Below, in pieces: positions 8,552-17,391 of a DNA stretch of 35,057 nt (its first letter is position 1; each line of letters opens with the position of its first letter). Origin of the DNA: JAADEM01 sp965371855. Its GTDB lineage: Bacteria > Bacteroidota > Bacteroidia > Bacteroidales > Marinilabiliaceae. Position numbers and translations under genes: made by a program. A model generated the notes under the pieces. That model searched no databases and had not been told where the DNA came from. It saw only the letters and a program-made list of their open reading frames with translations. The stretch lies in the NCBI GenBank assembly GCA_965371855.1, contig CBDUZZ010000049.1:1-35057 (forward strand). Reading direction: 5' to 3'.

Positions 8552-9790
8552 TTAGCAATATTCACTAACCACATATCCTGCTTTGGAAATATCATCCCAA
8601 AATACCGGATATGATTTGGAAACAACACCGGCATTTTTAATTATTACTGATGAAAAACGCGAAGCTGCAGGAGCAAAAGCCATAGCCATTCGGTGGTCTT
8701 CGTACGTATTGATAACAACAGCCTCGCCGAAAGTCATATTTTCCTTTTCTCCATTCCACTCCAGCATGTCAATATCGTTAGTAGAGAGCTTGAATCCTAA
8801 CTTACCGAGCTCTTTTATCAGCGCATTTATCCGGTCAGTCTCCTTAATTTTTAGTGTTTGCAGCCCTGTAAAAACAAATGGCACATTAAGCAGACAGCAG
8901 GTCGCAACAAGCGTTTGTGCCAAGTCGGGCTGATTAATAAAATTGTACTTAAAAGATTTCGGAACACTACCTTGTGAGGTTATCGTTAACCCCTTACGTG
9001 TAAACTTCGACACAACACCTAAATTACTGAAGATATCCAGTACTTTTGAATCCCCCTGTAAGCTATTCTTTTTCAACCCTTGCAAAACAACCTCCAGCCC
9101 CGGGTTCAAAGCAACTATCTCGTACCAGTAAGAGGCTCCACTCCAATCGGCTTCAACCGACATCTGCTTAGGTATGTAATTCGCTTCCGGTATAATTAGT
9201 GTCTTATCATCATGCCAGAATCCTTTCACTCCATACTCAGCCATCAGGTTTAAAGTTAGATCAATGTAAGGTTTTGAAATGATATCTCCTTCGAGATGAA
9301 TCGTTAGTCCGTTTTCAACCTGAGGTGCAATCATCAGCAATGCAGAGATATACTGACTACTTATATTGCCCGGCAGGGTGATATTTCCCCCCTTTAGTGC
9401 AGCACCAAAGATCCTTAGAGGAGGATAACCATCATTCTCAATGTATTCAATTCTTGCACCAAGTTGCCGAAGTGCATCAACCAACACGCTAATTGGGCGT
9501 TGCTTCATTCTTTCGGAACCGGTCAAAACCCACTCTCCTACAACCTTCGATAAAAATGCTGTAAGAAAACGCATTGATGTTCCGGCTGCCCCAATATCAA
9601 ATTTAGTACTATTTGAGTTTAATACCTCAAGCATTACTTTTGTATCGTCACTATCAGATAGATTCTTTATGTCAAAAAGGCTATAACTCAAAGCATTTAG
9701 CAGCAATAACCTGTTACTTATACTTTTTGAAGAAGGTAACTTTATTGTACAATCAATACATTTTTCAGATGCCTTAACAAGAATATTCAT
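8552..9790 (-). CDS. aroA: 3-phosphoshikimate 1-carboxyvinyltransferase (EPSP synthase)
   Basis: 412-residue cytoplasmic enzyme of the shikimate pathway joining phosphoenolpyruvate to shikimate 3-phosphate. Signatures in order: LPSSKSISNR with K22, GAAGTSMRF (about 68-76), RPISVLVDALRQLGA, the late motif LKIKETDRI, and YEDHRMAM near the C-terminus. Slightly shorter than the E. coli enzyme (427) but typical for Bacteroidetes. It is the second gene of an aroB-aroA pair with a 69-bp gap filled by degenerate repeat. The start at MNILVKASEK is the only methionine before the core. Confidence 0.96.
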   Translation of the reverse strand: MNILVKASEKCIDCTIKLPSSKSISNRLLLLNALSYSLFDIKNLSDSDDTKVMLEVLNSNSTKFDIGAAGTSMRFLTAFLSKVVGEWVLTGSERMKQRPISVLVDALRQLGARIEYIENDGYPPLRIFGAALKGGNITLPGNISSQYISALLMIAPQVENGLTIHLEGDIISKPYIDLTLNLMAEYGVKGFWHDDKTLIIPEANYIPKQMSVEADWSGASYWYEIVALNPGLEVVLQGLKKNSLQGDSKVLDIFSNLGVVSKFTRKGLTITSQGSVPKSFKYNFINQPDLAQTLVATCCLLNVPFVFTGLQTLKIKETDRINALIKELGKLGFKLSTNDIDMLEWNGEKENMTFGEAVVINTYEDHRMAMAFAPAASRFSSVIIKNAGVVSKSYPVFWDDISKAGYVVSEYC

Positions 9791-9859
9791 AATCAGTTAT
9801 CAGTGAACAGTACACAATTAGCACTTATCAATTCCTCAATTCTTCGGTTCATCAATTCC

Positions 9860-10936
9860 CTACTCTTTACACAAATTTACATAAAACTCCAAAGTGTCAA
9901 GCACTTCAGTTTCAGTGGCATTAATATTTACCTGTATCTTACCAATATCATCAAGCAGAGTGAAGTTTATACGATTCTCCTCATTTTTCTTATCATGCCC
10001 CATCAACCGGAAAAGCTCATCATAATCGGTTCTTTCAATTTCAAACACACCAAAAATCTTTTTAAGATAATTTGCTATTTCAATCACCATCGACATAGGA
10101 AAACTCAAACGTATATGAGAAAGATACAGCTCGCAAATCATACCGTAAGCAACGGCATAACCATGCAGAACAGGTCTGCCGTCTTTTAATGCTAAACTCT
10201 CAAAGGCATGTCCGAATGTATGTCCAAAATTCAAAGCTTTTCGTAGGAATTGTTCTCTAAGATCATTCTGAACAAAATAGTTTTTGATCATTATAGAGCT
10301 GGCCACCAACTCTTTCAATACATCCATGTCAGGTTTATAGATATCAAACTGCTTTAACTTTTCCCATGCATCCTTCGAATAGATAAGGCAGTGCTTTATC
10401 ATCTCTGCAAAACCGGAAACCATATTTTGTCTATCCAGTGTGTCAAAAAAAGATGTATCAATCAATACTGCTGAAGCCTGATTAAAGACACCTATCTCAT
10501 TTTTAAAACCTTCAAAATTAACTCCTGTTTTACCCCCAATTGAAGCATCTACCTGAGCCAGAAGAGTAGTAGGGATATTAATAAACTGTATCCCGCGTTT
10601 GAACGTTGAAGCAGCAAAGCCTCCCAGATCACAAGGCATGCCACCACCCAGGTTTATCAGTAACGATTTTCTGTCGGCACCTGAATGACTTAAGAAATGC
10701 CATACTTTCTGTGTTGTTTCAATAGTCTTATTGATATCGCCCTGAGAAATAACAAGCATGCGTTTCTCCGAAATACCATTTAATGGAAAAATCTTTGGAA
10801 TACAATGTTCATAAGCACCTTCATCGGTAAGAAGAAAAATTTTATCTTCAGGAAAGGTATTGATAAGTTTTTTTATATCCTCTTTCAGATCCTCAGAAAT
10901 GTAGATATTTGCGTCTTTTGAAAGTAGCGGAAACAT
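9860..10936 (-). CDS. aroB: 3-dehydroquinate synthase
   Basis: 358-residue NAD- and metal-dependent enzyme that cyclises DAHP to 3-dehydroquinate, the second step of the shikimate pathway. Motifs: GGGMPCDLGGFAASTFKRG, then LLAQVDASIGGKTGVN and the metal-ligand histidine motif LNFGHTFGHAFE. Normal length for the family. First gene of the aroB-aroA pair on the minus strand, divergent from the small membrane protein at 11034; the 97-bp gap between them holds two back-to-back -7 motifs. Confidence 0.96.
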   Translation of the reverse strand: MFPLLSKDANIYISEDLKEDIKKLINTFPEDKIFLLTDEGAYEHCIPKIFPLNGISEKRMLVISQGDINKTIETTQKVWHFLSHSGADRKSLLINLGGGMPCDLGGFAASTFKRGIQFINIPTTLLAQVDASIGGKTGVNFEGFKNEIGVFNQASAVLIDTSFFDTLDRQNMVSGFAEMIKHCLIYSKDAWEKLKQFDIYKPDMDVLKELVASSIMIKNYFVQNDLREQFLRKALNFGHTFGHAFESLALKDGRPVLHGYAVAYGMICELYLSHIRLSFPMSMVIEIANYLKKIFGVFEIERTDYDELFRLMGHDKKNEENRINFTLLDDIGKIQVNINATETEVLDTLEFYVNLCKE

Positions 10937-10964
10937 ATATTTTATACTATTTTTATTTAAACCA

Positions 10965-10972
10965 CAAAAATA
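10965..10972 (-). promoter_or_regulatory. Possible -7 element for aroB-aroA
   Basis: On the minus strand this reads tatttttg, a full match to TAnnTTTG, 28 bases upstream of the aroB start. No -33 TTG is seen at the right distance. It lies two bases from an oppositely oriented -7 motif. Confidence 0.4.
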
Positions 10973-10974
10973 AC

Positions 10975-10982
10975 TAAATTTG
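10975..10982 (+). promoter_or_regulatory. Possible -7 element for the membrane protein at 11034
   Basis: taaatttg matches TAnnTTTG exactly. The four bases 19 nt upstream (10952-10955) are ttta, three of four matching the -33 TTTG. Predicted leader about 45 bases. Confidence 0.42.
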
Positions 10983-11033
10983 AATATTAATCTTTAACAA
11001 TTTCACATTTCAATAAATTAACCATAAAAGAAA

Positions 11034-11492
11034 ATGCAAATAGAAAATCGCAAACAGGTTAGTCATATAAATATAATATTTTCTCTGATAATTGTAGCCA
11101 TATTAATAGTATTGGGAACCCATTATATTTCCAACACATCTTTTTATAGCGAAGAAATGGTTCTTCCGTTGTGGGTTGGATTAATCTTTGTGCTTCTGGT
11201 CTATCGCTATGGAGGTTTCGAGTATGTATCATTTGAATTTAACGATGATGATATCGATATAAAATATTACAGGCTTTTCCCTTTTGGCAGAAAATACAAC
11301 CGTATTATTATTCCTTATGAATTATTGGGTGATTTTAAGATACAGAAAGGAATTGGCACTGTTTTTTCATCACTCATCCTTTATCAAAACAGAGCAGGAG
11401 CGATGGCTCAATACCCTCCCATCGGCCTTGCTGCAACCACACAAGATTTAAGAGCTAAATTACTTAAAGAACTGAATGGCATCAAAGGGTAG
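11034..11492 (+). CDS. Small inner-membrane protein, PH-like C-terminal region
   Basis: 152 residues, function not recognised. Two membrane segments lie near the N-terminus (about 11-31 and 45-62), with a cytoplasmic or periplasmic domain after that (about 63-152). The domain runs YVSFEFNDDDIDIKYYRLFPFG then IIIPYELLGDFKI, a run of short strands like bacterial PH-type domains that follow two helices. This is a fold guess from strand pattern only. The gene is divergent from aroB and convergent with the large receiver/ATP-grasp gene, so it is probably monocistronic. Confidence 0.75.
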   Translation: MQIENRKQVSHINIIFSLIIVAILIVLGTHYISNTSFYSEEMVLPLWVGLIFVLLVYRYGGFEYVSFEFNDDDIDIKYYRLFPFGRKYNRIIIPYELLGDFKIQKGIGTVFSSLILYQNRAGAMAQYPPIGLAATTQDLRAKLLKELNGIKG

Positions 11493-11522
11493 ACTTTTAC
11501 CTTTCAACTTTATGAACTTTCA
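11493..11522. repeat. Degenerate heptad repeat, CTTTCAA type
   Basis: The convergent gap reads as variants of ctttcaa/actttat in 7-8-bp phase. It runs into the downstream minus-strand gene, and the TCA at 11520-11522 (its stop codon) is part of the repeat. Confidence 0.6.
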
Positions 11523-14495
11523 ACTCATATCCGGCATCAGTACAACTCCAATGCTGTTTTTTCCGTCAATCTTTATAGTACACGAATCATTAAAACGTAC
11601 ATGCCTGATATACTCATCTTCATAAACAGCCGGTTGACTGTTAAGAAAATCCACACTCCAGTGATCGTTACCTTTCACTGAGTTAACATGAAAATATCCT
11701 ACTCTCAGGCTGGTAAGGTTCTGGAAAAAGTGTGTTCCCTGACTCGGATCAACATGATAATTCTCCTGTACAGTTTCCACGATTACCCTTGCCGCTGATA
11801 TTTGTGTCCACTTAACAGGTATGCCAAGCCAGGAATCCTGTGACCCCCAACGACCGGGACCAATTAATATATACTGACGATTCTCATCAATTAATTTAAC
11901 ATTTATATCCTCCAGCAAAGCAACAATATCCCTGTTATTTGCAGGATTGAAAGTCTCAGGTTTAACATAAACCACATCATACACATCATTGACAACACCA
12001 TTCCCCAAAGCTGATTTTGAATATATCAAAGTCTCATCAGGAGATGTTTTTTCCAAATCCTCCGAAATTGTTTCCCCATTATCTACTATTGGTCTGATTT
12101 GCAGAAGATAAAAAACATACGGTTTTCCCTCAGCTGTTTCCAAATCAACGGCAAACTCCAACTCAACAGGTTGATTCATTTCACTCTGACCAACTTTTAA
12201 CACTTGCTCTATAATCTGGGCCAGAGGATATGCATCATATTTTAAAATATTTGAAAAAGTAACAAGTCTGATTCCTTTATGCATCAAGCCGTCCCTGATA
12301 ATATTATTTTGGAGATCATAAACAGACCCTATCCATCTAAGTGAACCATAATTCTCAGCCTCCTTCAGCCCAACTTTTTTAAGATTTATCCCATCATTTA
12401 TCGAAGGAATAAAGCTTGCAGCATTAAGATCCAAAGAGTAAAAATGTTTTTGTGTTTCCCTTATTGCCATCTGAGGAGAAGATAGTTGCAATACTTTTTT
12501 TGGATAAACAGGAGAGAAACGCAATGACACTTCACCTTCAACTATCTGTTTTCCCAATCCCAGAGCCACATTAACAATTCCGTCTTCAGGTTTTTCAGGA
12601 GCAATAGGGTAAAAATTAACCGATCTTGCCACACCTGATATTGTAGGATAGAAAACACCCTCATGTTTTTGTCCTACTACCTCCTGTAATACGATACCCA
12701 TGTGTTCCTCATCAATAACATTCATCGTGACTGACATATATGCTTTACTGCTTTTATAAAAAACAGAAGCATAAACACACTTTATCGCATCACACAACTG
12801 AGTTATTGTTAACTCCTCATCTCCATCATGCGAGATCATATATGTTGAGTATATTCCGGCAAAAGGCTGATAGTGGCTATCTTCCAGCACACTTGACGAA
12901 CGTATGGCAATAGGTCTTTTAACTACTGATAAAAATTTTGTAAGATCGCCCTTAATGCACTCCGGCAGGTCGGCCTTAACAAAGGCCTCAAGAATATCTT
13001 CATCGGTGCTGTCAGAAAGTCCAACCGGGTAAAGGTCGTTCTCTTCCATAAACTGATCAAAGATGTCAGTACAAAGAACTACAGTAGTGGGAATAGTTAA
13101 AATAGTATTAAACTTATCAACTGAAACACTATCCTTTTTTATCAGCATATTCAGGAAAGCCAGGCCCCTGGCTTTCCCACCAATAGAACCGTCACCAATA
13201 CGCGAAAATGTTAAATATTTATCATACTTATCCCTATAAAACTTGGCAATAATCCCTCTTCCTTTATTAAACCTGAAACTGGCAATAGTCTCGAATAAAA
13301 ATTTCTTTGACTCCTCCAGACTTTTAAAATCTTCAACTTTCAACTGTTTGATTATTTCAGCAATAGAAAACAGCCCTCTCGCATTTAACCACTTTGAAAC
13401 ATGATCACGTTTAAAGTGGTACATCAAAGACTCATCAGGTATCTGAAACAATTTATCTTGCAATGACTTAAGGTCATTTACCCTTTCAACTTCATGACCT
13501 GTTTTCGGATTAACAAAAACAAAATCACCAAAACCAAGGTATTTATTTAGAAATGCTTTTAACTCCTGCAATATTGATTTCGAATTCTTATAAAGAAATC
13601 CTACCCGCAATTCATTATTAACAAAACTTTTTAACTCCTTATTTGATGACTGCAACAGAAATGGCAGGTAAGGATTTTCATTTTTTACATATTTTGCCAG
13701 TTTTATACCAGCTTCTTGATCTTTCACCCCCTCTCTTTCGTATGAAACATCAGATATTATTCCCAATAAATTATCTTTATATTTCAGATATAACCCCATT
13801 GCCTCCTCATAAGTATTGGCTAATAATATTTTTGGACGGCCTCTCATTCTCATCATCTTCTGATGCTCATTAAGGCCTTCATCCATAAATTTTTTTGATT
13901 GAGTAAAAACAATGTGATAGATCAGGGGAAGATAACTTGAATAGAACCTTACTGAGTCTTCAACCAGAAGAATGCACTGAACTCCAACCTCAGCAATATC
14001 GTGCTCCACATTCATACTATCTTCGATAAGCTTAATTATTGCCATCAAAATGTCAGCATTACCCAACCAGCAAAAGATATAATCAATGGCACTGGTATCT
14101 TCTCGTGACAAACGTAAAGATACCTCACGAGAAAAAGGAGTTAAAACAACTATTGGGATCTGATGATGCTTTTTCTTTACCTTTTTTGCCATCAAAAAAG
14201 GATCCATGCCACCAACACTCAACGTGGTAATTACAAGATCAATGTTATCATTTTTCAGAACATTAAAAGCTTTATCTGCAGTTCTAACATGTATGATTTG
14301 TGGCGGATATCTAAGGTTTAATGCCACATACTCATTAAATATCTGCTCCTCTATACGACCATCCTCTTCTAATAAAAAAGCATCATAAGCACTACATATC
14401 AACAGCACCTTGTATATCCTTTTTTGCATTAACCGTTCGAATTCAGTATCCGAAAAAAAACCTGAAAACTGTCTTAAGTCTATATCTTCTAACAT
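11520..14495 (-). CDS. Tandem receiver domains fused to PEP-synthase-type ATP-grasp domain
   Basis: 991 residues. Region 29-160 resembles a receiver domain, but the phospho-acceptor position in DLVITTLSVGGMD is threonine (T90/T91) instead of aspartate, so it is probably a pseudo-receiver. Region 174-320 is a second receiver with an apparently intact acidic pair (E179/D180 in LLVEDS), candidate acceptor D249 in IISDVS and K303. From about 433 comes the PPDK/PEP-synthase nucleotide-binding domain: IGGKARGLAFLN (438-449) and IRSSSVLEDSHYQPFAGIYS (531-550). The C-terminal part has LIGPGRWGSQDSWLG. The phosphohistidine swivel domain and PEP-binding barrel of true PEP synthase or PPDK are absent, so it is unlikely to make PEP alone. 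Related proteins in Bacteroidetes are usually labelled PEP synthase or pyruvate phosphate dikinase. It is divergent from gdhA (149-bp gap). Substrate and role are unknown. Confidence 0.85.
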   Translation of the reverse strand: MLEDIDLRQFSGFFSDTEFERLMQKRIYKVLLICSAYDAFLLEEDGRIEEQIFNEYVALNLRYPPQIIHVRTADKAFNVLKNDNIDLVITTLSVGGMDPFLMAKKVKKKHHQIPIVVLTPFSREVSLRLSREDTSAIDYIFCWLGNADILMAIIKLIEDSMNVEHDIAEVGVQCILLVEDSVRFYSSYLPLIYHIVFTQSKKFMDEGLNEHQKMMRMRGRPKILLANTYEEAMGLYLKYKDNLLGIISDVSYEREGVKDQEAGIKLAKYVKNENPYLPFLLQSSNKELKSFVNNELRVGFLYKNSKSILQELKAFLNKYLGFGDFVFVNPKTGHEVERVNDLKSLQDKLFQIPDESLMYHFKRDHVSKWLNARGLFSIAEIIKQLKVEDFKSLEESKKFLFETIASFRFNKGRGIIAKFYRDKYDKYLTFSRIGDGSIGGKARGLAFLNMLIKKDSVSVDKFNTILTIPTTVVLCTDIFDQFMEENDLYPVGLSDSTDEDILEAFVKADLPECIKGDLTKFLSVVKRPIAIRSSSVLEDSHYQPFAGIYSTYMISHDGDEELTITQLCDAIKCVYASVFYKSSKAYMSVTMNVIDEEHMGIVLQEVVGQKHEGVFYPTISGVARSVNFYPIAPEKPEDGIVNVALGLGKQIVEGEVSLRFSPVYPKKVLQLSSPQMAIRETQKHFYSLDLNAASFIPSINDGINLKKVGLKEAENYGSLRWIGSVYDLQNNIIRDGLMHKGIRLVTFSNILKYDAYPLAQIIEQVLKVGQSEMNQPVELEFAVDLETAEGKPYVFYLLQIRPIVDNGETISEDLEKTSPDETLIYSKSALGNGVVNDVYDVVYVKPETFNPANNRDIVALLEDINVKLIDENRQYILIGPGRWGSQDSWLGIPVKWTQISAARVIVETVQENYHVDPSQGTHFFQNLTSLRVGYFHVNSVKGNDHWSVDFLNSQPAVYEDEYIRHVRFNDSCTIKIDGKNSIGVVLMPDMS

Positions 14496-14644
14496 ATCAA
14501 ATAATTTCTATTTCTCAAGTTATTAATAAATGATGAAAGGAACATATGTTATTTAAAAAAAACAAAATAAAATCATAGTAATTAAAAAATATTATTTATA
14601 CCTTTTGTGTATTAAAATATAATAATTACTTAAAAACCAAAATC

Positions 14645-15997
14645 ATGACGCACTCACCCTTCATTAATGTTGGTTCATTTATGGCCGAGTTAAAAGCCAA
14701 GAATCAGTCTGAACCAGAATTTCATCAGGCAGTCCATGAAGTTATTCTGTCACTAGAAGATTTTCTGAATGAAAATCCCAAATTCCAAAAAACCGGAATT
14801 CTTGAGAGAATAGTAGAACCTGAACGAGTAATAATGTTCCGTGTTCCATGGTTAGATGACAAAGGCTATACTATAGTTAACAAAGGGTTTCGTATTGAAA
14901 TGAACTCCGCAATAGGGCCATACAAAGGTGGTCTGCGCTTTCACCCTACAGTTAATCTGGGAATATTAAAATTTCTTGCTTTCGAACAAGTATTCAAAAA
15001 TAGCTTAACCACATTACCTATGGGAGGTGGGAAAGGTGGTAGCGATTTTGATCCTAAAGGCAAATCTGACAATGAGGTAATGCGGTTTTGTCAAAGTTTC
15101 ATGACAGAATTATATCGTCATATCGGACCAAACACTGATATTCCTGCCGGCGACATCGGCGTTGGTGGTCGTGAAATAGGATATCTTTTCGGGCAATACA
15201 AAAGATTAGCTAATGAATTTACCGGCGTATTAACCGGTAAAGGAGTTAACTGGGGAGGCAGTCTGATTAGACCGGAGGCTACCGGTTATGGAAATGTTTA
15301 CTTTGCCAATGAGATGCTTAAAACAAAAGGTGAAAGTTTTAAAGGTAAAAAAGTATTAGTCTCAGGCTCAGGTAATGTTGCTCAATATACAGTTGAAAAA
15401 GTTACTGAGCTTGGCGGTATAGTTATTACTCTATCCGATTCATCAGGTTACATATATGATCCTAACGGAATAGACAAAGAAAAACTTGAATGGGTAATGA
15501 ACCTCAAAAACATTAAACGTGGCAGAATAATGGAGTATGCTGAAAAATATGGAGTAAAATATGTTAACGGACAGCGGCCATGGGGAGAAAAGGGAGACAT
15601 TGCATTACCAAGTGCCACACAAAACGAGATAAATGAAAAAGACGCATTAGCGCTTATTACTAACGGGTGTATGTGTGTTTCTGAAGGAGCAAATATGCCG
15701 TCAACGACTGAAGCAATTGAGGTATTCATTGATAAAGGTATTCTTTACGGCCCGGGTAAAGCAGCCAATGCAGGGGGGGTAGCCGTTTCAGGTCTGGAAA
15801 TGACTCAAAACAGCATGCGTTTGTCGTGGACACGTGAAGAGGTTGACCAGCGTCTTCAGGCTATAATGAAAGATATCCATTCAACTTGTATTAAATACGG
15901 TAAAAAAGAGAATGGATTTGTAAACTATATGGATGGTGCAAATATTGGTGGTTTTGTTAAAGTTGCTGATGCAATGCTTGCTCAGGGTGCGGTATAA
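14645..15997 (+). CDS. gdhA: Glutamate dehydrogenase, probably NADP-specific (copy 1)
   Basis: 450-residue hexameric-type enzyme for reductive amination of 2-oxoglutarate with ammonia. Catalytic and substrate region: IGPYKGGLRFHP (90-101) and LPMGGGKGGSDFDPKGK with catalytic K130. The nucleotide fold reads VLVSGSGNVAQYTVEKV, then ITLSDSSGYIYDP; the serine/aspartate pattern after the second strand resembles the NADP-linked E. coli enzyme. A paralogue lies at 20861-22198 on the other strand. The two differ mostly in the nucleotide-binding half, which suggests different cofactor use or regulation. Divergent from the receiver/ATP-grasp gene. A large palindromic element follows. Confidence 0.95.
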   Translation: MTHSPFINVGSFMAELKAKNQSEPEFHQAVHEVILSLEDFLNENPKFQKTGILERIVEPERVIMFRVPWLDDKGYTIVNKGFRIEMNSAIGPYKGGLRFHPTVNLGILKFLAFEQVFKNSLTTLPMGGGKGGSDFDPKGKSDNEVMRFCQSFMTELYRHIGPNTDIPAGDIGVGGREIGYLFGQYKRLANEFTGVLTGKGVNWGGSLIRPEATGYGNVYFANEMLKTKGESFKGKKVLVSGSGNVAQYTVEKVTELGGIVITLSDSSGYIYDPNGIDKEKLEWVMNLKNIKRGRIMEYAEKYGVKYVNGQRPWGEKGDIALPSATQNEINEKDALALITNGCMCVSEGANMPSTTEAIEVFIDKGILYGPGKAANAGGVAVSGLEMTQNSMRLSWTREEVDQRLQAIMKDIHSTCIKYGKKENGFVNYMDGANIGGFVKVADAMLAQGAV

Positions 15998-16017
15998 AAC
16001 TATTAACCACATCATTA

Positions 16018-16231
16018 AGAGGGTGTCCAAAAAGAAAAAACCTGACGTCATTGCGATGAGGAACTGCCTGTCCCGAACATCGGGAAAGAAGCCCGCCTGA
16101 CACCATTAAAAGAAATTTAAGTCGGGCAGGCAATCTATTGAATCACAACAACTTTATTTTGTGAGATCGCCTGCCTGCAGCAGGCAGGCTTCGCTCTGTT
16201 CGTAATAACGACTTTGGGGGCATCCTCTTTT
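16018..16231. repeat. 214-bp imperfect palindromic intergenic element
   Basis: The left end agagggtgtccaaaaag and the right end (reverse complement agaggatgccccc) form imperfect terminal inverted repeats. Just inside are gtcattgcgatgag on the left and, inverted, gtcgttattacgaacag on the right, the common CGTCATTGCGA-type intergenic repeat. Nested hairpins sit inside: tcccgaacatcggga, a gcccg/cgggc pair, and a perfect 10-bp-arm palindrome with a 1-base centre at 16169-16189. No ORF. It probably folds strongly and may end gdhA transcription. Confidence 0.75.
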
Positions 16232-16237
16232 GTTCAT

Positions 16238-16273
16238 AAAAAAAAGGGATACATAAAATGCATCCCTTTTTTT
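16238..16273 (-). terminator. Intrinsic terminator of the exbB-exbD operon
   Basis: An A-tract, then gggatacat-aaa-atgcatccc, then a T-tract: a 9-bp stem with one mismatch, 22 bases after the last exbD stop. The A/T tracts flank it symmetrically, so it could work in both directions and also stop read-through from gdhA. Confidence 0.85.
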
Positions 16274-16294
16274 ATTAATATAATTAATTATCTA

Positions 16295-16762
16295 TTATTC
16301 TGCCATTGGATTAGCTGAATAGTTAATCTTAAGTGCAGCAGCTTTTCTCAAAGCCTGTTTAATATCCGTGATTACTCCCATAGGACATTCTCTGTCAGCC
16401 TTAATAGATGCAATCATTTTTGCCTGATCATTTTCCCGCATATTATCACGAGTCTGAGCGATATAACTCTGAATATCCCTAATTGTAGCAAACTGGTCAT
16501 TTAACTGTATCCTTGGTTCTGTTCCGTATAAAGATTGAAATCCCTTAGTAGGAATACCAACATAAATAAATGTAACCAACTCCTTTCGTTCAAGTCTAAC
16601 CAATTCTGAAGCTTGTGCTGGCCTAACCGTAACTTTCAAATCAACCTCTTTCATTGTTGTACTAACCATAAAGAAGAACAACAACATGAAAACGATGTCA
16701 GGTAAAGATGCTGTGTTAATAGCCGTTTGACCACCACTTTTACTTTTCTTAAACTTTCCCAT
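16295..16762 (-). CDS. exbD: ExbD/TolR-family proton channel subunit (second copy)
   Basis: 155 residues. One N-terminal membrane helix follows INTASLPDIVFMLLFFFM, with the proton-relay aspartate at D22. The remainder is periplasmic, with about 85 residues before the C-terminal DIKQALRKAAALKINYS. It pairs with ExbB to couple the proton gradient to TonB or a related energy-transducing protein. One base separates it from the previous exbD stop, and the purine run ggaggagaa inside the end of that gene may be a real Shine-Dalgarno site, unusual here. Last gene of the operon, before a clear terminator. Confidence 0.92.
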   Translation of the reverse strand: MGKFKKSKSGGQTAINTASLPDIVFMLLFFFMVSTTMKEVDLKVTVRPAQASELVRLERKELVTFIYVGIPTKGFQSLYGTEPRIQLNDQFATIRDIQSYIAQTRDNMRENDQAKMIASIKADRECPMGVITDIKQALRKAAALKINYSANPMAE

Positions 16763-16763
16763 A

Positions 16764-17342
16764 TTATTCTCCTCCTCCTACATTTTTAGGTTCAGCTTCT
16801 GAAATCTGTTGAGGAATAGCCTTACGAATGGCTTTTCTTTCCTCATCATCAAGCTCTGCATAATCTTTCCCGAACTCCTGCCTGGCACGCACTTGCCTGA
16901 GCTCATTATATGCAGCCGCCAGTTCATTTTGAACCATTAGGTATGCCTGATACTCTGTCCCCCGGTCACTTTGTAATGAAATAATACCTTTAGATATTTC
17001 AACAACACCCAGCAGTGGAACTTCTTTCTCTTTAAACGCCGGCAACTCATCTTTTCTTAAGGGATTCTCAATAAATTCCCTGGCTGCCTCTCTTAATTCA
17101 GATATATCCATTGGTTCACCTTTCACCAGCAATTGATTCTGACTATTCAAAAGCACAACAAAAACATTTCGTTTCTTAATTGGCGGTGGTTGAGGTTCAT
17201 TCTCATCCAAAATAGGAGGCAACAATCTAGCCAAACCAGTGTCAGAATCCATCGTTGTAGTCATGAGAAAGAAGATCAGCAAAAGAAAAGCAATATCTGC
17301 CATGGATCCCGCATTAACTTCCTGTAATTCTCTTTTTGCCAT
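16764..17342 (-). CDS. exbD: ExbD/TolR-family proton channel subunit (first copy, long)
   Basis: 192 residues, longer than a usual ExbD (about 140). The single membrane helix is at GSMADIAFLLLIFFLMTTTM with the conserved aspartate D16. The periplasmic part begins with a proline-rich turn (NEPQPPPIKKRN) and ends in a charged helical extension (about 130-192) rich in E, R and Q, ending in VGGGE. The extension is not part of the standard ExbD fold and may be a docking segment. Part of the exbB, 4-TM protein, exbD, exbD operon; the two unequal ExbDs suggest a heteromeric channel. Confidence 0.92.
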   Translation of the reverse strand: MAKRELQEVNAGSMADIAFLLLIFFLMTTTMDSDTGLARLLPPILDENEPQPPPIKKRNVFVVLLNSQNQLLVKGEPMDISELREAAREFIENPLRKDELPAFKEKEVPLLGVVEISKGIISLQSDRGTEYQAYLMVQNELAAAYNELRQVRARQEFGKDYAELDDEERKAIRKAIPQQISEAEPKNVGGGE

Positions 17343-17391
17343 AAATCTAATATTCTAATTCCCCTCATAAAAAGAGGGGAGTTAATAATTA

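Noticed and set aside
9803..10189. 128-codon plus-strand frame
   Set aside because: It is antisense to aroB and has no family features; aroB is unmistakable in the other frame.
16018..16231. Possible insertion sequence
   Set aside because: It has terminal inverted repeats but no transposase or frame; better described as a palindromic intergenic repeat.
16883..16896. Sigma-54-like -24/-12 sequence (tggcacgcacttgc)
   Set aside because: The spacing is one base short of the consensus, and it lies inside exbD coding sequence with no gene start behind it.
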